From Bradyrhizobium hipponense (GTDB lineage: Bacteria > Pseudomonadota > Alphaproteobacteria > Rhizobiales > Xanthobacteraceae): a DNA stretch of 53,282 nucleotides. Below are positions 1-9,069 of the stretch, one piece after another. Where the stretch lies: NCBI RefSeq assembly GCF_008123965.1, contig NZ_VSTH01000101.1, positions 1 to 53,282 on the forward strand, given 5' to 3'. How positions within the stretch are numbered: the stretch's first letter is position 1; each line of letters begins with the position of its first letter. Below the pieces are notes generated by a model, which saw nothing but the letters and a program-made list of their open reading frames with translations, did not search any database and had not been told where the DNA came from. A program made the translations under genes and the position numbers.

Positions 1-388
1 ATTCTGGGTGAGGCAATGCGAGGGTCAAATTTGCAAGCCGATTGACACCTGTCCCAGGCATTTCGCCGGAGAAGCCGTTGAGCTCCGAACAATTGTGCGG
101 CCTGCCAAACTAGCGCACCGCAGTGCCCGCGCAGATGTTTACGTACGGTCGATCGCCTGTATCCGCTGCCAGCCAGAGATCAGGGGCGACCCTTACCTGT
201 AAGTACCCGCCGGATGAGACAGCATCTACCATCCGTTGTCGGCTGGAGGCTTTTCTCGACGCGTCAACAGCGGGAAACTCGCAAGGGGAGAGGCCGACCG
301 CAGTTTTGCTGAGGTGGGCCGTGGATATTCTGTGGAGCCGCCGACGTCCAAGCCATGGCGAGTGCATGTTGTTTGCGGTGCCGCCCTT
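1..388. other. left edge, no gene recognised
   Basis: I see no convincing gene here. The short ORFs on both strands overlap one another and none gives a recognisable protein. Confidence 0.5.
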
Positions 389-417
389 AAAAAAGGGCCA
401 CTCCGAAGGAGTGGCCC
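389..417 (-). terminator. rho-independent terminator of ald
   Basis: A perfect 10-bp stem (GGGCCACTCC pairing with GGAGTGGCCC) with a 3-nt loop lies 44 bp past the ald stop codon. Read on the minus strand it is followed directly by six T residues, the classic intrinsic terminator form. Confidence 0.9.
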
Positions 418-460
418 ACCGAGTCAGGGAGGAAAACGCCCCCTACGGAGGCCTCTGGGA

Positions 461-1573
461 TCAGGCCGCAGCCTGTTCGATCGGTGAGAAGGGAAGGCCG
501 AGACTCTCGGCGACAGCCTTATAGGTTAGCCGCCCTCGATAGACGTTCAGACCTGCCCGCAGGTGAGGATTTTCGAGCACAGCCGCAAATCCTTTGTTGG
601 CGAGTGCCAAGCCGAAAGGAAGCGTGGCGTTGTTTAATGCCTGGCTTGAGGTGAGCGGGACAGCTCCGGGCATATTTGCAACGCAATAGTGGATAACGCC
701 ATCCACCTCGTAGGTTGGATCAGCATGCGTCGTAGCCCGCGAGGTCTCAAAGCATCCGCCCTGATCGATAGCCACGTCCAAGATCACAGAGCCTTTGCGC
801 ATCGAGCTCAACATGCTGCGGCTGACAAGTTTCGGCGCGCTCGCGCCCGGAACGAGAACGGCACCGATGACGACGTCCGCCGCAAATACCTCCTCTTCAA
901 GAGATTCTATAGTTGAGAATCTGGTACGAACTCTCCCGTTGAATACCTCGTCGAGTTCGCGAAGCCGAGGAATCGAACGATCCAGGATGGTAACCTCAGC
1001 TCCGAGCCCCACTGCCATCCGGGCCGCGTGAGTGCCGACAACTCCCCCTCCGATCACCACGATGCGCGCGGGTTGCACCCCGGGTACGCCGCCAATCAGC
1101 AATCCTCGTCCGCCAGCGGACCGCTTCAGCGCCGCACCCGCTGCCTCAATCGCAAGCCTCCCCGCAACTTCACTCATCGGAGCAAGCAAGGGAAGCCCAC
1201 CCTGCGCGTCAGTGACCGTTTCATAAGCAATTGCGGTGCAGCCCGATTTGATGAGGCCTTTGGCCTGCTCCGGATCTGGAGCTAGATGGAGGTAAGTGAA
1301 AAGGATCTGGTTTTCGCGCAGTTGTGTCCATTCGGAGGGTTGTGGTTCCTTGACCTTCACCACCATTTCGCTCGACGCGAACACCTCGCGAGCAGATGCC
1401 GCGACGGTAGCGCCAGCTTTGCGATAGGCATCATCTGTGGCGCCAATCCCCGCACCGGCATTCGTCTCAACCAAGACGCTGTGGCCGGCCGCGACGTACT
1501 CGCGAACGGTCCCAGGCGTCAGCCCCACGCGGTATTCGTGTGTCTTTATTTCCTTGGGAATGCCGACCTTCAT
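461..1573 (-). CDS. ald: alanine dehydrogenase
   Basis: This 370-residue protein has the usual family length and is predicted to convert L-alanine reversibly to pyruvate and ammonia with NAD in the cytoplasm. The N-terminus is typical (MKVGIPKEIKTHEYRVGL). The expected catalytic and binding residues are at canonical positions: Arg15, Lys75 (VKVKEP), His96 (YLHLAP) and Asp270. The Rossmann glycine motif IGGGVVG is at about 174-180. It is monocistronic and ends in a clear terminator. It is divergent from the luxR gene at 1877. In rhizobia the enzyme links amino-acid and carbon metabolism, and alanine is a known bacteroid export product, but no regulatory site for this is visible. The gene looks intact and is probably cargo or chromosomal flank next to the transfer region. 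Confidence 0.95.
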   Translation of the reverse strand: MKVGIPKEIKTHEYRVGLTPGTVREYVAAGHSVLVETNAGAGIGATDDAYRKAGATVAASAREVFASSEMVVKVKEPQPSEWTQLRENQILFTYLHLAPDPEQAKGLIKSGCTAIAYETVTDAQGGLPLLAPMSEVAGRLAIEAAGAALKRSAGGRGLLIGGVPGVQPARIVVIGGGVVGTHAARMAVGLGAEVTILDRSIPRLRELDEVFNGRVRTRFSTIESLEEEVFAADVVIGAVLVPGASAPKLVSRSMLSSMRKGSVILDVAIDQGGCFETSRATTHADPTYEVDGVIHYCVANMPGAVPLTSSQALNNATLPFGLALANKGFAAVLENPHLRAGLNVYRGRLTYKAVAESLGLPFSPIEQAAA

Positions 1574-1876
1574 TGCAGTCTCCTTGGCGAGCGGCTCTTT
1601 GTAGTCGGAAGAGCGGTACGAACCTCCAACCCGGATGCCTAAATAGCGCAGTAATCCATCAATCTTCTCGGTACCGTTGCAGGATTTCGAACAGCGGACG
1701 CGGAGCAGGCAGAGCTAGCACCCGTGACCGCCAGGAGATGGCTAATCACCCCTCGCGATCACACTGATCTACGCTCGAAGACGCCGACTTCTTCCTTGTT
1801 TTGCCCCTTTCGCAGTAATGCTCGATTCTGATACTGCGAGTAGCGCTTATGAGGGAGGCCCGCGGGTTCATCAACG
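1574..1876. other. divergent ald/traR intergenic region
   Basis: These 303 bp separate the start codons of ald and the luxR-type gene and must hold both promoters. I found no lux box or other clear palindrome here. Confidence 0.5.
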
Positions 1877-2599
1877 ATGGATCGGGTTTTTCAGAACTTT
1901 GCTGAGCGATTGACTGCAAGCTCACACCCAGATGAAGCTCAGCAGAGCATGGCCGATGTCACCGCTGCGCTGAGATTATCTTACTTCGCATATCTTGCAT
2001 TACCCAGTAGGGCCGGCGGCGTCCCGAACCTAATCTCGACATATCCATCTTCCTGGACCGGTCTTTATCTGCGGCGTGGGTACGACTCCGTCGATCCGGT
2101 GGTACGCCGGGCGATCCGCCAGCCTAAACCGTTCCGGTGGGGCCTTGGAATCGAAGAGCACAATCGGTCGGCTTCAGAACGCACGTTGTTCGAAGAGGCG
2201 GCCCAATTTGGAATTCGCTGCGGATTTACATTCCCGATCCACGATGACCGGGGCGCGATCGCCGCTTTGAGCTTTGCGACGGACGAGCATCGCACGGTTT
2301 TCGACCGCTCGTTACTCGAGCACGCACACAGCCTGCGGCTCATCGCATGGTTCTTCCATTCACACGCGAAGCGGTTTTGGACGATTGATCGCATGGTCGG
2401 CGGGGTGGTGCTGTCTCCTCGCGAGTACGAATGTCTCGAATGGTCCGCGCGCGGAAAATCTGCCGGAGAGATCGGGATCATTCTCAGCATCTCCGAGCGA
2501 ACGGCGGGATTTCACCTGGACAACGCCCGTGCGAAGCTCGGGGTCCGCTCGCTTCGTCAAGCTATCGTGTTGCTAACCGAATCAAAATCTCGAAAATAA
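1877..2599 (+). CDS. traR: LuxR-family quorum-sensing activator (TraR-like)
   Basis: This 240-residue protein has the two-domain LuxR layout. The autoinducer-binding domain spans about 20-165 and the LuxR helix-turn-helix about 175-235 (motif LSPREYECLEW, then ISERTAGFHL). The residues that contact the acyl-homoserine lactone in TraR are present in register: Trp60, Tyr64, Asp73, Pro74, Trp88 and Gly116. It lies directly upstream of the cognate synthase gene on the same strand, with a lux box between them. In ICEMlSymR7A the equivalent TraR activates traI1 and the fseA-region promoter. By position next to the trb operon this protein is inferred to control transfer. The symbol is assigned by context and architecture. 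Confidence 0.88.
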   Translation: MDRVFQNFAERLTASSHPDEAQQSMADVTAALRLSYFAYLALPSRAGGVPNLISTYPSSWTGLYLRRGYDSVDPVVRRAIRQPKPFRWGLGIEEHNRSASERTLFEEAAQFGIRCGFTFPIHDDRGAIAALSFATDEHRTVFDRSLLEHAHSLRLIAWFFHSHAKRFWTIDRMVGGVVLSPREYECLEWSARGKSAGEIGIILSISERTAGFHLDNARAKLGVRSLRQAIVLLTESKSRK

Positions 2600-2612
2600 A
2601 AACTCCGCCCAC

Positions 2613-2632
2613 ACCTGTGCAACTGCACAGGT
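2613..2632. promoter_or_regulatory. lux/tra box (perfect 20-bp palindrome)
   Basis: ACCTGTGCAACTGCACAGGT is an 8-bp perfect inverted repeat around a 4-bp centre. Its outer hexamers ACCTGT and ACAGGT are those of the Vibrio fischeri lux box. It lies 51 bp upstream of the AHL synthase start codon, which suits a LuxR-type activator binding next to the -35 region. Confidence 0.9.
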
Positions 2633-2683
2633 ATGCTTCGCTAGCCCTCTTTGCTTATTCTCCCAGCAAAGCAGGCAGGCAGT

Positions 2684-3316
2684 ATGATTCAGCTTATCAC
2701 CCCCGAGTACTACGGTGAGTTCGTTCACGAGCTCGCCGAGATGCACCGGCTGCGCTATCGCGTTTTCAAACAGCGACTGGACTGGAACGTCGAGATCAGC
2801 GGCGACATGGAGATCGACGAGTTTGATGTCCTTCGACCGGTGCATCTCCTGAACCGCTCTCCTGCCGGACATATTCAGGGTGGCGTCCGGCTTCTACCAT
2901 CGACCGGCTCAACCATGCTGAGGGACACCTTTCCGATTCTTCTCGACGGGCAGCCGGCGCCCCGAAGTTGGCAGATATGGGAAAGCAGCCGATTTGCGCT
3001 CGATCTTCCTCCGGATGCACCGAAAGCGAGTGGCGGACTTGCTGCCGCCACTTACGAGCTGTTTGCGGGCATGATTGAGTTCGGCCTTTCCATCGAACTG
3101 ACCGAAATCGTCACTGTCACCGACGCGCGGATGGAACGCATTCTTCGGCGCGCGGGCTGGCCCCTCCGCCCGATCGGAAAAGCTTGTCCTGTTGGAAATA
3201 CCATAGCGATAGGCGGATTCCTCGAGGTATCGACCGGTGCCTTGGAGCGGATCCGCAAGATGGGGCGCATCGCGGGTCCGGTGCTCTGGGCTCCGGTCAT
3301 CCGAGCGGCCGCGTAG
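2684..3316 (+). CDS. traI: acyl-homoserine-lactone synthase (LuxI/TraI family)
   Basis: This is a 210-residue LuxI-type autoinducer synthase, predicted to make an acyl-homoserine lactone from SAM and acyl-ACP. The ATG at 2684 is chosen over the upstream TTG at 2651 because it puts every LuxI invariant at its standard number: Arg24, Phe28, Trp34, Asp45, Asp48 and Arg69. A purine-rich stretch precedes it. The lux box upstream implies a positive feedback loop with the LuxR protein encoded next to it. The gene points towards the trb operon, whose last genes lie about 1 kb further on the opposite strand. The acyl chain cannot be deduced from sequence. Confidence 0.92.
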   Translation: MIQLITPEYYGEFVHELAEMHRLRYRVFKQRLDWNVEISGDMEIDEFDVLRPVHLLNRSPAGHIQGGVRLLPSTGSTMLRDTFPILLDGQPAPRSWQIWESSRFALDLPPDAPKASGGLAAATYELFAGMIEFGLSIELTEIVTVTDARMERILRRAGWPLRPIGKACPVGNTIAIGGFLEVSTGALERIRKMGRIAGPVLWAPVIRAAA

Positions 3317-3379
3317 GATTTTCAAAGCAAGACCAGTTGCGGCATCGCTCCCTATCGGGATCTCCGGTGAGCCTTAAAG

Positions 3380-4333
3380 ATGCACAATTTCTTTCGATCA
3401 AGACCTTCTCTTCAGGCCCGCAAAGCGCTTGAACTGAAACATCTGAGATCGGCCGTTGCTGCGGCCGATTGCGGCAGCTTTCGTTCAGCCGCGGAGTTGC
3501 TGAACTCGCAACAGTCTAGCATCAGCCGGAGAATTGGCGAGATAGAACACCACTTGGGTATCGCTCTTTTTGAGCGTTATAGCGGAGGAGTTCGCCCAAC
3601 GCGGGCCGGTTGCAACGTTCTTCGGCTGGCGAGGACTATTCTGGAAGAATTCGACGCACTCATCGCGACCGCGAGATCCGCTGACAACAGCGAAAGCGGG
3701 CAGCTGAGTGTCGGCTTCTGCCCTTCGCTTTCGCCAGGCAGTCTGCAACGCTCGCTGCTCGAGTTCAAACAAGCAGTCCCGCAGATCGAACTTGTCACAG
3801 TCGAGCGATCACGGACTCGCCTGGCAGCGGCCCTTCGCAACGGCGGTCTCGATGTCGTGATCGTCACAGGGAAGCTGCCGTTACTCGACAACAAAGCAAT
3901 ATCGTTATGGAGCGAGCGTGTTCTGGTCGCCTTACCCCATGATCATCCCCTCGCCCCGCGCGACACCATCTACTGGACGGACCTGCGCGGCGAGACGGTG
4001 CTGCTGAGCCATGACGATCCCGGAAATGACTTGGAAGAACTGTTGATTTCCAAGATCGTGTCGCCTGAGAATCGTCCTAAAATCGAGCGCCATGACGTCA
4101 GCCGCGGCATGATCAAGGGCCTGATCAGCATGAACACAGGAATCAGTCTTCTGCTAGAATCCGACACGGGCATCAACTATGCAGACCTCGTCTACCGCGA
4201 GCTGCGCGACGACGCCGGTCCGAGCCGCTTCGAGTTTTTGGCATACTGGCGAGCCGACAATGAAAATCCTGTCCTGACCGCCTTCCTCAAGTTGCTCTCG
4301 AAGCGCTATCCCTCACCTCCGCTCGGACGCTGA
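3380..4333 (+). CDS. LysR-family transcriptional regulator
   Basis: This 317-residue protein has an N-terminal winged helix-turn-helix (about 18-77, containing GSFRSAAELLNSQQSSISRR and LGIALFERYSGGVRPT) and a LysR substrate-binding domain. Its ligand is not identifiable. Its 3' end overlaps the end of the convergent DUF2274 gene by 28 bp. LysR genes usually control a divergent neighbour, but none is present here (traI lies on the same strand), so its target is unknown. It may be cargo. Confidence 0.85.
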   Translation: MHNFFRSRPSLQARKALELKHLRSAVAAADCGSFRSAAELLNSQQSSISRRIGEIEHHLGIALFERYSGGVRPTRAGCNVLRLARTILEEFDALIATARSADNSESGQLSVGFCPSLSPGSLQRSLLEFKQAVPQIELVTVERSRTRLAAALRNGGLDVVIVTGKLPLLDNKAISLWSERVLVALPHDHPLAPRDTIYWTDLRGETVLLSHDDPGNDLEELLISKIVSPENRPKIERHDVSRGMIKGLISMNTGISLLLESDTGINYADLVYRELRDDAGPSRFEFLAYWRADNENPVLTAFLKLLSKRYPSPPLGR

Positions 4334-4548
4334 CGCGCCCGTCGAGCCTTTCGGAAATTTCTGTCGGCTGTCATGAACCGCGCCAACATGGGTGCGATAA
4401 GCTTGGCAGGATCTCCGACCGGTTGTCCTGTCTCTTTCGCGAGGATATCGGCGTAGGCCACGAGATCCCGGTGGACGCTCGCCGGCAGTTCGTGCGTGAC
4501 CTTAACCGGCTTGTCGTCTTCGATTGCTCCCAATTTCAATTTCGGCAT
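4306..4548 (-). CDS. DUF2274 protein, last gene of the trb operon
   Basis: This 80-residue basic protein matches the DUF2274 family regularly found behind trbI in rhizobial and proteobacterial trb operons (LGAIEDDKPVKVTHELPA near the N-terminus). Its function is unknown. The pattern resembles a small ribbon-helix-helix-like or accessory protein. It starts 6 bp after the trbI stop and overlaps the end of the LysR gene. Confidence 0.8.
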   Translation of the reverse strand: MPKLKLGAIEDDKPVKVTHELPASVHRDLVAYADILAKETGQPVGDPAKLIAPMLARFMTADRNFRKARRARQRPSGGEG

Positions 4549-4554
4549 GGTTCC

Positions 4555-5760
4555 TCATCCTCTGTATGGCTCGAGCACCAAGTCGCGGTTTACAATCACG
4601 CGCACTGGAAATCCCGGACGAATAGTCAACGTCGGCTGGATGTTGAGATTGCGACGAACCACCTGCTGGCCCATCTGATTGATCGAATCGCCTGCCCCGC
4701 GACGGAGCGCGGCGACGAGGTCGCTGTTGCTGTTAGCGGTATCGGCGCCGGAATTCACCTCGGTGCCCACAGCAAGCAGAGTCGAGAGCGCAGCCGCTCC
4801 CAACAGTTCCTTCCAATGATTGTCGACCTGGTCCTCAAGGCCGGAGTAGCCCGCCGCATCGGCACCAGGCTGGCGCTCCAGGACGATCGATCGGCCATTC
4901 GGCATGATGAGCCTCGTCCAGACCAGGAGCACGCGCGATTGTCCGAATGCAACCTGGCTGTCGTAAGTGCCGATGAGCCTTGCTCCTTGCGGGATAAGGC
5001 GAGCCCGCCCCGTAGGACTATCATACACCGCTTCCGTTATTTGCGCGGTGATCTGGCCTGGCAGATCGGAGCGGATTCCAGTGATGAGGGCAGCTGGAAT
5101 AACGGTGCCAGCTTGAACCACAAAAGGCGAGGCCGGCTTCACCAAGCGGTCGGAGCTCGTTGTCCGCCTATCGACAGGTCCATTGACGAAAGCGAGTTTT
5201 CGATCCTGCGCGTTCTGGGCGAAGGCCTCATCGGAGGAGCTCGACGCCGTTGAAGGCGCCTCTCCCGGCGATGTCACCGCTGCCGGGGGCCGGACATTGG
5301 TGCTGGCAAAGACCTTGCTGATGCGCGCCGCCTCCGATTCCTGATTGACCCGCTGCTGTTCGGCATCAAGGCCAAGGGCACTCGATGAGGACGAGCCTTG
5401 GGCCGCAACGATTGGCCGGCCAAGATCGCCCGGCAAAGGCGGTCCAAGCCGTGGCACGTCCTTAGGCAACGCGGCATAGTCTTTGGGTAATGTCGTAACT
5501 TCATCGGCGACGTCGTGGTGGTCGGTCGAGTAAAGTTCTTCCGGAGCAGGCGCTTGCGATCTCCTGCCCTGCAGCGCCCAGAACGCGGCACCGCAGATGA
5601 AAACGAGGGCCACAGCGCTGCCCCCTGCAAGCACCTTGCGGGACAGGCGCGCTACCGGCGGCGGCGCGGCGCGGAGCCTCAGGCGTTCACCCAACTCTTC
5701 CGACGTCGCGGGCCGAGCAGCATTGTCACTTTGTCCATTCCCCTGATCAGTGTCGGTCAC
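4555..5760 (-). CDS. trbI: conjugal transfer protein TrbI (VirB10-like)
   Basis: This 401-residue protein is the VirB10 counterpart that spans the periplasm and links inner- and outer-membrane parts of the mating channel. It has a short cytoplasmic N-terminus, one membrane segment at about 45-65 (SAVALVFICGAAFWAL), a proline-rich linker, and a conserved C-terminal TrbI domain (GTVIPAALITGIRSDLPGQI; then RLIPQGARLIGTYDSQVAFGQ, the latter given in part). Its start overlaps the trbG stop as ATGA, indicating translational coupling. Confidence 0.93.
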   Translation of the reverse strand: MTDTDQGNGQSDNAARPATSEELGERLRLRAAPPPVARLSRKVLAGGSAVALVFICGAAFWALQGRRSQAPAPEELYSTDHHDVADEVTTLPKDYAALPKDVPRLGPPLPGDLGRPIVAAQGSSSSSALGLDAEQQRVNQESEAARISKVFASTNVRPPAAVTSPGEAPSTASSSSDEAFAQNAQDRKLAFVNGPVDRRTTSSDRLVKPASPFVVQAGTVIPAALITGIRSDLPGQITAQITEAVYDSPTGRARLIPQGARLIGTYDSQVAFGQSRVLLVWTRLIMPNGRSIVLERQPGADAAGYSGLEDQVDNHWKELLGAAALSTLLAVGTEVNSGADTANSNSDLVAALRRGAGDSINQMGQQVVRRNLNIQPTLTIRPGFPVRVIVNRDLVLEPYRG

Positions 5761-6731
5761 GAGGACCTCCCGTCAGTTCGCACAATCCGGACCTTCAGCT
5801 GGTGTTCCCCGCCCAATTTCAGTTCGGCGGCTGCGAAGAGACGGTCGACGATCAGCATGTTTCCAAAAGTGCGATAATTCATGAGTTCGGTGTCGCCATC
5901 AGGCCCGATGAGGAAGAGTGGCGGCATTTCGCCCTGACCGATACCTGCTGGGAATTCGATATAGACCTTGCGGCCGTCATCATAGGCATTGACGGGACGC
6001 CAAGGCGGACTGTCTCCTTCGATGCTGTAACGATAGCGGCGCTGTGTCAGATCCGGAATCATGGGTGTGGGCGGCAGACTTTTGCTACGCGATGCTCTGT
6101 CCTCGGGATAAAACCACGCGACCGATGGCATGTACGGCTTCTCGCGGGAGCGAAGCTCGATCAGGTAGGTGCGCCTGTCGGTGTTGACCACGAGGTTGGT
6201 CTCGATCGTAGGGCGGGTCGGTTTCACCATGATATGCACACGGCGCGTATCGCCGCTGCCGCTCTCGGTGTCGCCAACGACCCAGCGCACTGTATCTCCG
6301 GCGGCGACCGGCCCTGAGCCAATCAGCTGCTCGCCGGGCTCCAGCGCAATATCAGTGATCTGCCCGGGCGCGGCGTAGATCTGGTAAAGCGCGCCCGGAC
6401 TGAAGGAAAACACCTGCACAGCATTGAAGTAGCCGGCCTTTCGGGGCTGCACCCGTGCGGCATCGTTTGCCGTTTCGATCCGCTCGACGGGCTCTTTGGC
6501 CTCGGCGTTTTTTCCGCCTCGCGCGGGCCGCCAGGCGGGCGGAACATGCAGCGGGCGCGGACGATCCTCGGCAAGCGCCGGCAGGTCTGGCAGCGGCGGG
6601 ACCTCGCTGTCATAGCTGATCTGCGGAGGCTTGAAGACGGTGCAGCCGCCCAGGGTAGACACAGAGATCAGAAGAGCGAGCCCCAGGCTTGGCCGGACTC
6701 TCATTAAAACAAATACAAGAACTGATAGCAT
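5757..6731 (-). CDS. trbG: conjugal transfer protein TrbG (VirB9-like lipoprotein)
   Basis: This is the VirB9-type outer-membrane-complex protein of the channel. The start at 6731 is preferred because an AAGGAG Shine-Dalgarno sequence lies 11 bp upstream and the codon begins just after the trbF stop (324 residues). An alternative ATG at 6704 would give a shorter signal peptide. The leader ends in a lipobox (STLGGC), so the mature protein is probably lipid-anchored. The middle and end carry the VirB9 beta-domain (YSIEGDSPPWRPVNAYDDG in the C-terminal half). Confidence 0.92.
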   Translation of the reverse strand: MLSVLVFVLMRVRPSLGLALLISVSTLGGCTVFKPPQISYDSEVPPLPDLPALAEDRPRPLHVPPAWRPARGGKNAEAKEPVERIETANDAARVQPRKAGYFNAVQVFSFSPGALYQIYAAPGQITDIALEPGEQLIGSGPVAAGDTVRWVVGDTESGSGDTRRVHIMVKPTRPTIETNLVVNTDRRTYLIELRSREKPYMPSVAWFYPEDRASRSKSLPPTPMIPDLTQRRYRYSIEGDSPPWRPVNAYDDGRKVYIEFPAGIGQGEMPPLFLIGPDGDTELMNYRTFGNMLIVDRLFAAAELKLGGEHQLKVRIVRTDGRSS

Positions 6732-6733
6732 GG

Positions 6734-7414
6734 CTAGCCGAGCTCCTTCGACCAATTGATTGCGTTAACATAGATGCCGAGGGGGTTCTTCCGCAGGCGG
6801 TCGAGGTCGCGCGGCACTTCCACGATGATAGTGATGATCGCGCTCCACCGCTCAGTTGTGGCAAGCTGACCGTTGTCATAGCGGCGCTCGATCCAGGCTA
6901 AGCGAAAACTCTCGGGCGAGGCCCTGATGACGCTTGAGACCTCGATGGCAACTTGTGTCTTCCCGAGCTTGTCGAAAGGATTGTCGGTGCGGGCATAGTC
7001 ATTGAGCGCGGCAGCGCCGCGATCGGTGACAAAATCGTAGGCGCGCAGCCAGTCCTGTCGTAGCACAATGGCGTCCAGCGGCAGGCCGCGTACATGCTCG
7101 ATGAACCGCGCCAGGTGAAACGCGATTTGCGGATCAGTCGGTTGATAAGTGGCATTCGCGGGCGCGACAGTTTTCGCTTCGCCCAGCTGGTCAACTTCCA
7201 CGACCCATGGCGTGACGGTCCCTTGGGCCGACTGCCAGACCAGGGCGCCGGCAAAGCCTGCGGAGAGAAACAGACAGGCAAAGGCCATCAGGCGCCAGTT
7301 CTTGGCCTGGACGCGCGCTGAGCCAATGCGGTCATCCCAGACTTGCGCGGCGCGCTGATAGGGCGTGACCGGCTCGGGCGTACGGCCATAGTGGACGGCC
7401 GATCGTTTGAACAT
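6734..7414 (-). CDS. trbF: conjugal transfer protein TrbF (VirB8-like)
   Basis: This 226-residue VirB8-family inner-membrane protein nucleates the channel. It has a cytoplasmic N-terminus (NPxP-like TPEPVTPYQRAAQVWDDRIG), one membrane segment at about 43-63 (FACLFLSAGFAGALVW) and a periplasmic VirB8 domain. It follows trbL after 47 bp, the only sizeable gap within the operon apart from junctions of a few bases. Confidence 0.93.
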   Translation of the reverse strand: MFKRSAVHYGRTPEPVTPYQRAAQVWDDRIGSARVQAKNWRLMAFACLFLSAGFAGALVWQSAQGTVTPWVVEVDQLGEAKTVAPANATYQPTDPQIAFHLARFIEHVRGLPLDAIVLRQDWLRAYDFVTDRGAAALNDYARTDNPFDKLGKTQVAIEVSSVIRASPESFRLAWIERRYDNGQLATTERWSAIITIIVEVPRDLDRLRKNPLGIYVNAINWSKELG

Positions 7415-7461
7415 GTTTTAACCTCAACACATGACTGAGATTGGGATTTCGGAAAGACGCG

Positions 7462-8688
7462 TCAGCGGTCCTCTTGCGAGAGATCGACCGACCCACCACT
7501 GCCACCGTGCTCGCTTGAGCGAACTGCCTGCGTCGCAGCTGATGCTCCATGACTGATCGTCTGGGCGCGCTTCATGCGGCGAACCCATGAAGGTGGACTT
7601 TCAGATGAAGAAGAGCTATTGCCGGCACCACCGCTCGTACCACCAGCTCCGGCAAAACGAGCGGCGAGGGAGCGCAATGGGCTTGCCGCAGTCGAGGCAC
7701 CCGCCTCCGTCGCACCCGACAGTCCAGCTCCGCCAAAGGCGCCGCTCGTAAAAGCTCTCGCCCCGTTGGCGGCACCAACCGCCGCAGTGCCGGCCAACGC
7801 AGCGCCGGCTGAGGCAAGTCCGGCTCCGGCCGCCACCACACCACCGGCCGCAAGGCCCGCACCAATGGCTGAGCCCGCACCAAGCTGAGGCCCTCCGGAG
7901 ACGATGCCGTTGGCAATACCAGGGCCGAAGATGCCGAGGCCCAACAAGGAAAGAGCGCCCAACACCAAAGCCATCGCATTCGCGATTGTGGGCTGGTTGC
8001 CGCCAAAGCCGGCCGTGAACTGCGAGAACAAGGTCGAGCCAATGCCGACGATCACGGCCAGAACCAAGACCTTCACGCCTGAAGAGATGACGTTTCCCAG
8101 GACCCGCTCCGCCGCAAAGGCTGTCTTTCCGAACAGGCCGAAGGGGATCAGCACAAAACCTGCAAGCGTGGTCAGCTTGAACTCGATGAGGGTGACGAAG
8201 AGCTGGATTGCCAAAATGAAGAAGGCCAGCAGCACGATGATCCAGGCGAACAGCAGAACCGCGATCTGGACAAAGTTTTCGAAGAAGCTGACGTAACCCA
8301 TCAGGGAGGAGATCGAGTCCAGAATCGGCCGCCCGGCATCCAGCCCAACTTGCGCAATGCGACCTGGCCTTAAAAAATCTGCTGATGAAAGATTCGTGCC
8401 TGAGGCCTTAAGGCCTAGAGACGCAAAGCTTTCGAAGATGATGCGCGCGAGGTTGTTCCAATTGCCGATCAAGTATGCAAACACACTGACAAACAAGGTT
8501 TTCTTGACCAGACGGGCAATAATGTCCTCTTCGGTCCCCAACGACCAGAACAGGCCCGCAAGCGTTAGGTCGATTGCGGCAAGCGTGGTCGCGAGATATC
8601 CGACTTCGCCGCCCAAGAGACCAAACCCGGAATCGATATATCGCGTAAACGTCTCGAGGAACTGGTCGATGACGCCGGTGCTGGCCAT
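7462..8688 (-). CDS. trbL: conjugal transfer protein TrbL (VirB6-like)
   Basis: This 408-residue polytopic membrane protein is the VirB6/TrbL channel component. About six hydrophobic segments occupy residues 25-260. The C-terminal third is unusually rich in Ala, Gly and Ser (about 265-370), a low-complexity tail common in TrbL. The start ATG lies 3 bp after the trbK stop. Confidence 0.92.
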   Translation of the reverse strand: MASTGVIDQFLETFTRYIDSGFGLLGGEVGYLATTLAAIDLTLAGLFWSLGTEEDIIARLVKKTLFVSVFAYLIGNWNNLARIIFESFASLGLKASGTNLSSADFLRPGRIAQVGLDAGRPILDSISSLMGYVSFFENFVQIAVLLFAWIIVLLAFFILAIQLFVTLIEFKLTTLAGFVLIPFGLFGKTAFAAERVLGNVISSGVKVLVLAVIVGIGSTLFSQFTAGFGGNQPTIANAMALVLGALSLLGLGIFGPGIANGIVSGGPQLGAGSAIGAGLAAGGVVAAGAGLASAGAALAGTAAVGAANGARAFTSGAFGGAGLSGATEAGASTAASPLRSLAARFAGAGGTSGGAGNSSSSSESPPSWVRRMKRAQTISHGASAATQAVRSSEHGGSGGSVDLSQEDR

Positions 8689-8691
8689 AGG

Positions 8692-9069
8692 TCACTCACT
8701 TTGGGCAGGAACGGTGGGGTAGCCCGAAGGCAAGCGGCTGTTGTCCTTCGGCGGCACAGGTGACGCTGGCCCAGCGCTTGCAGGCTCGCTGTCCGAACGT
8801 GGTGAAAAGCTATCGTTTTTCTTGAGGAATTGCCGGCGCTGCTCGGCCCAGATCTTCTGGCATTCAAGAAGAGCGTCCCGCTGCTCGTAGGTGACGGCGC
8901 GGCAACGCTCGAGCTTGGCCGCCACGGGATTTTCCACGTGATCTAGCGCGGCACGCGACTGAGCTGTTTCGGTTTCGTTGTCACGGAGCCGGATTGCGCA
9001 GGCGGCAACGACGAGGACAGCGAGCGCCAAGGCGATCAAGGCAGGCAGCCGTTCAAATCGAGTGGTCAT
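8692..9069 (-). CDS. trbK: TrbK-type entry exclusion protein
   Basis: This 125-residue protein has one N-terminal membrane segment (LIALALAVLVVAACAI). A Cys at its end could serve as a lipobox. The rest is hydrophilic, with paired Cys residues (ERC, LEC) and a proline-rich tail. By position between trbJ and trbL it is TrbK, whose family blocks redundant entry of the same element into a cell that already holds it. Start and trbJ stop overlap (TAATG). Confidence 0.8.
   Translation of the reverse strand: MTTRFERLPALIALALAVLVVAACAIRLRDNETETAQSRAALDHVENPVAAKLERCRAVTYEQRDALLECQKIWAEQRRQFLKKNDSFSPRSDSEPASAGPASPVPPKDNSRLPSGYPTVPAQSE

Noticed and set aside
2065..2490. 141-codon minus-strand ORF within traR
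   Set aside because: It is a shadow of the LuxR-type gene. The plus-strand protein carries all family residues.
4423..5253. 276-codon plus-strand ORF
   Set aside because: It is antisense to trbI, whose protein is clearly recognised. The plus-strand product is a high-GC shadow.
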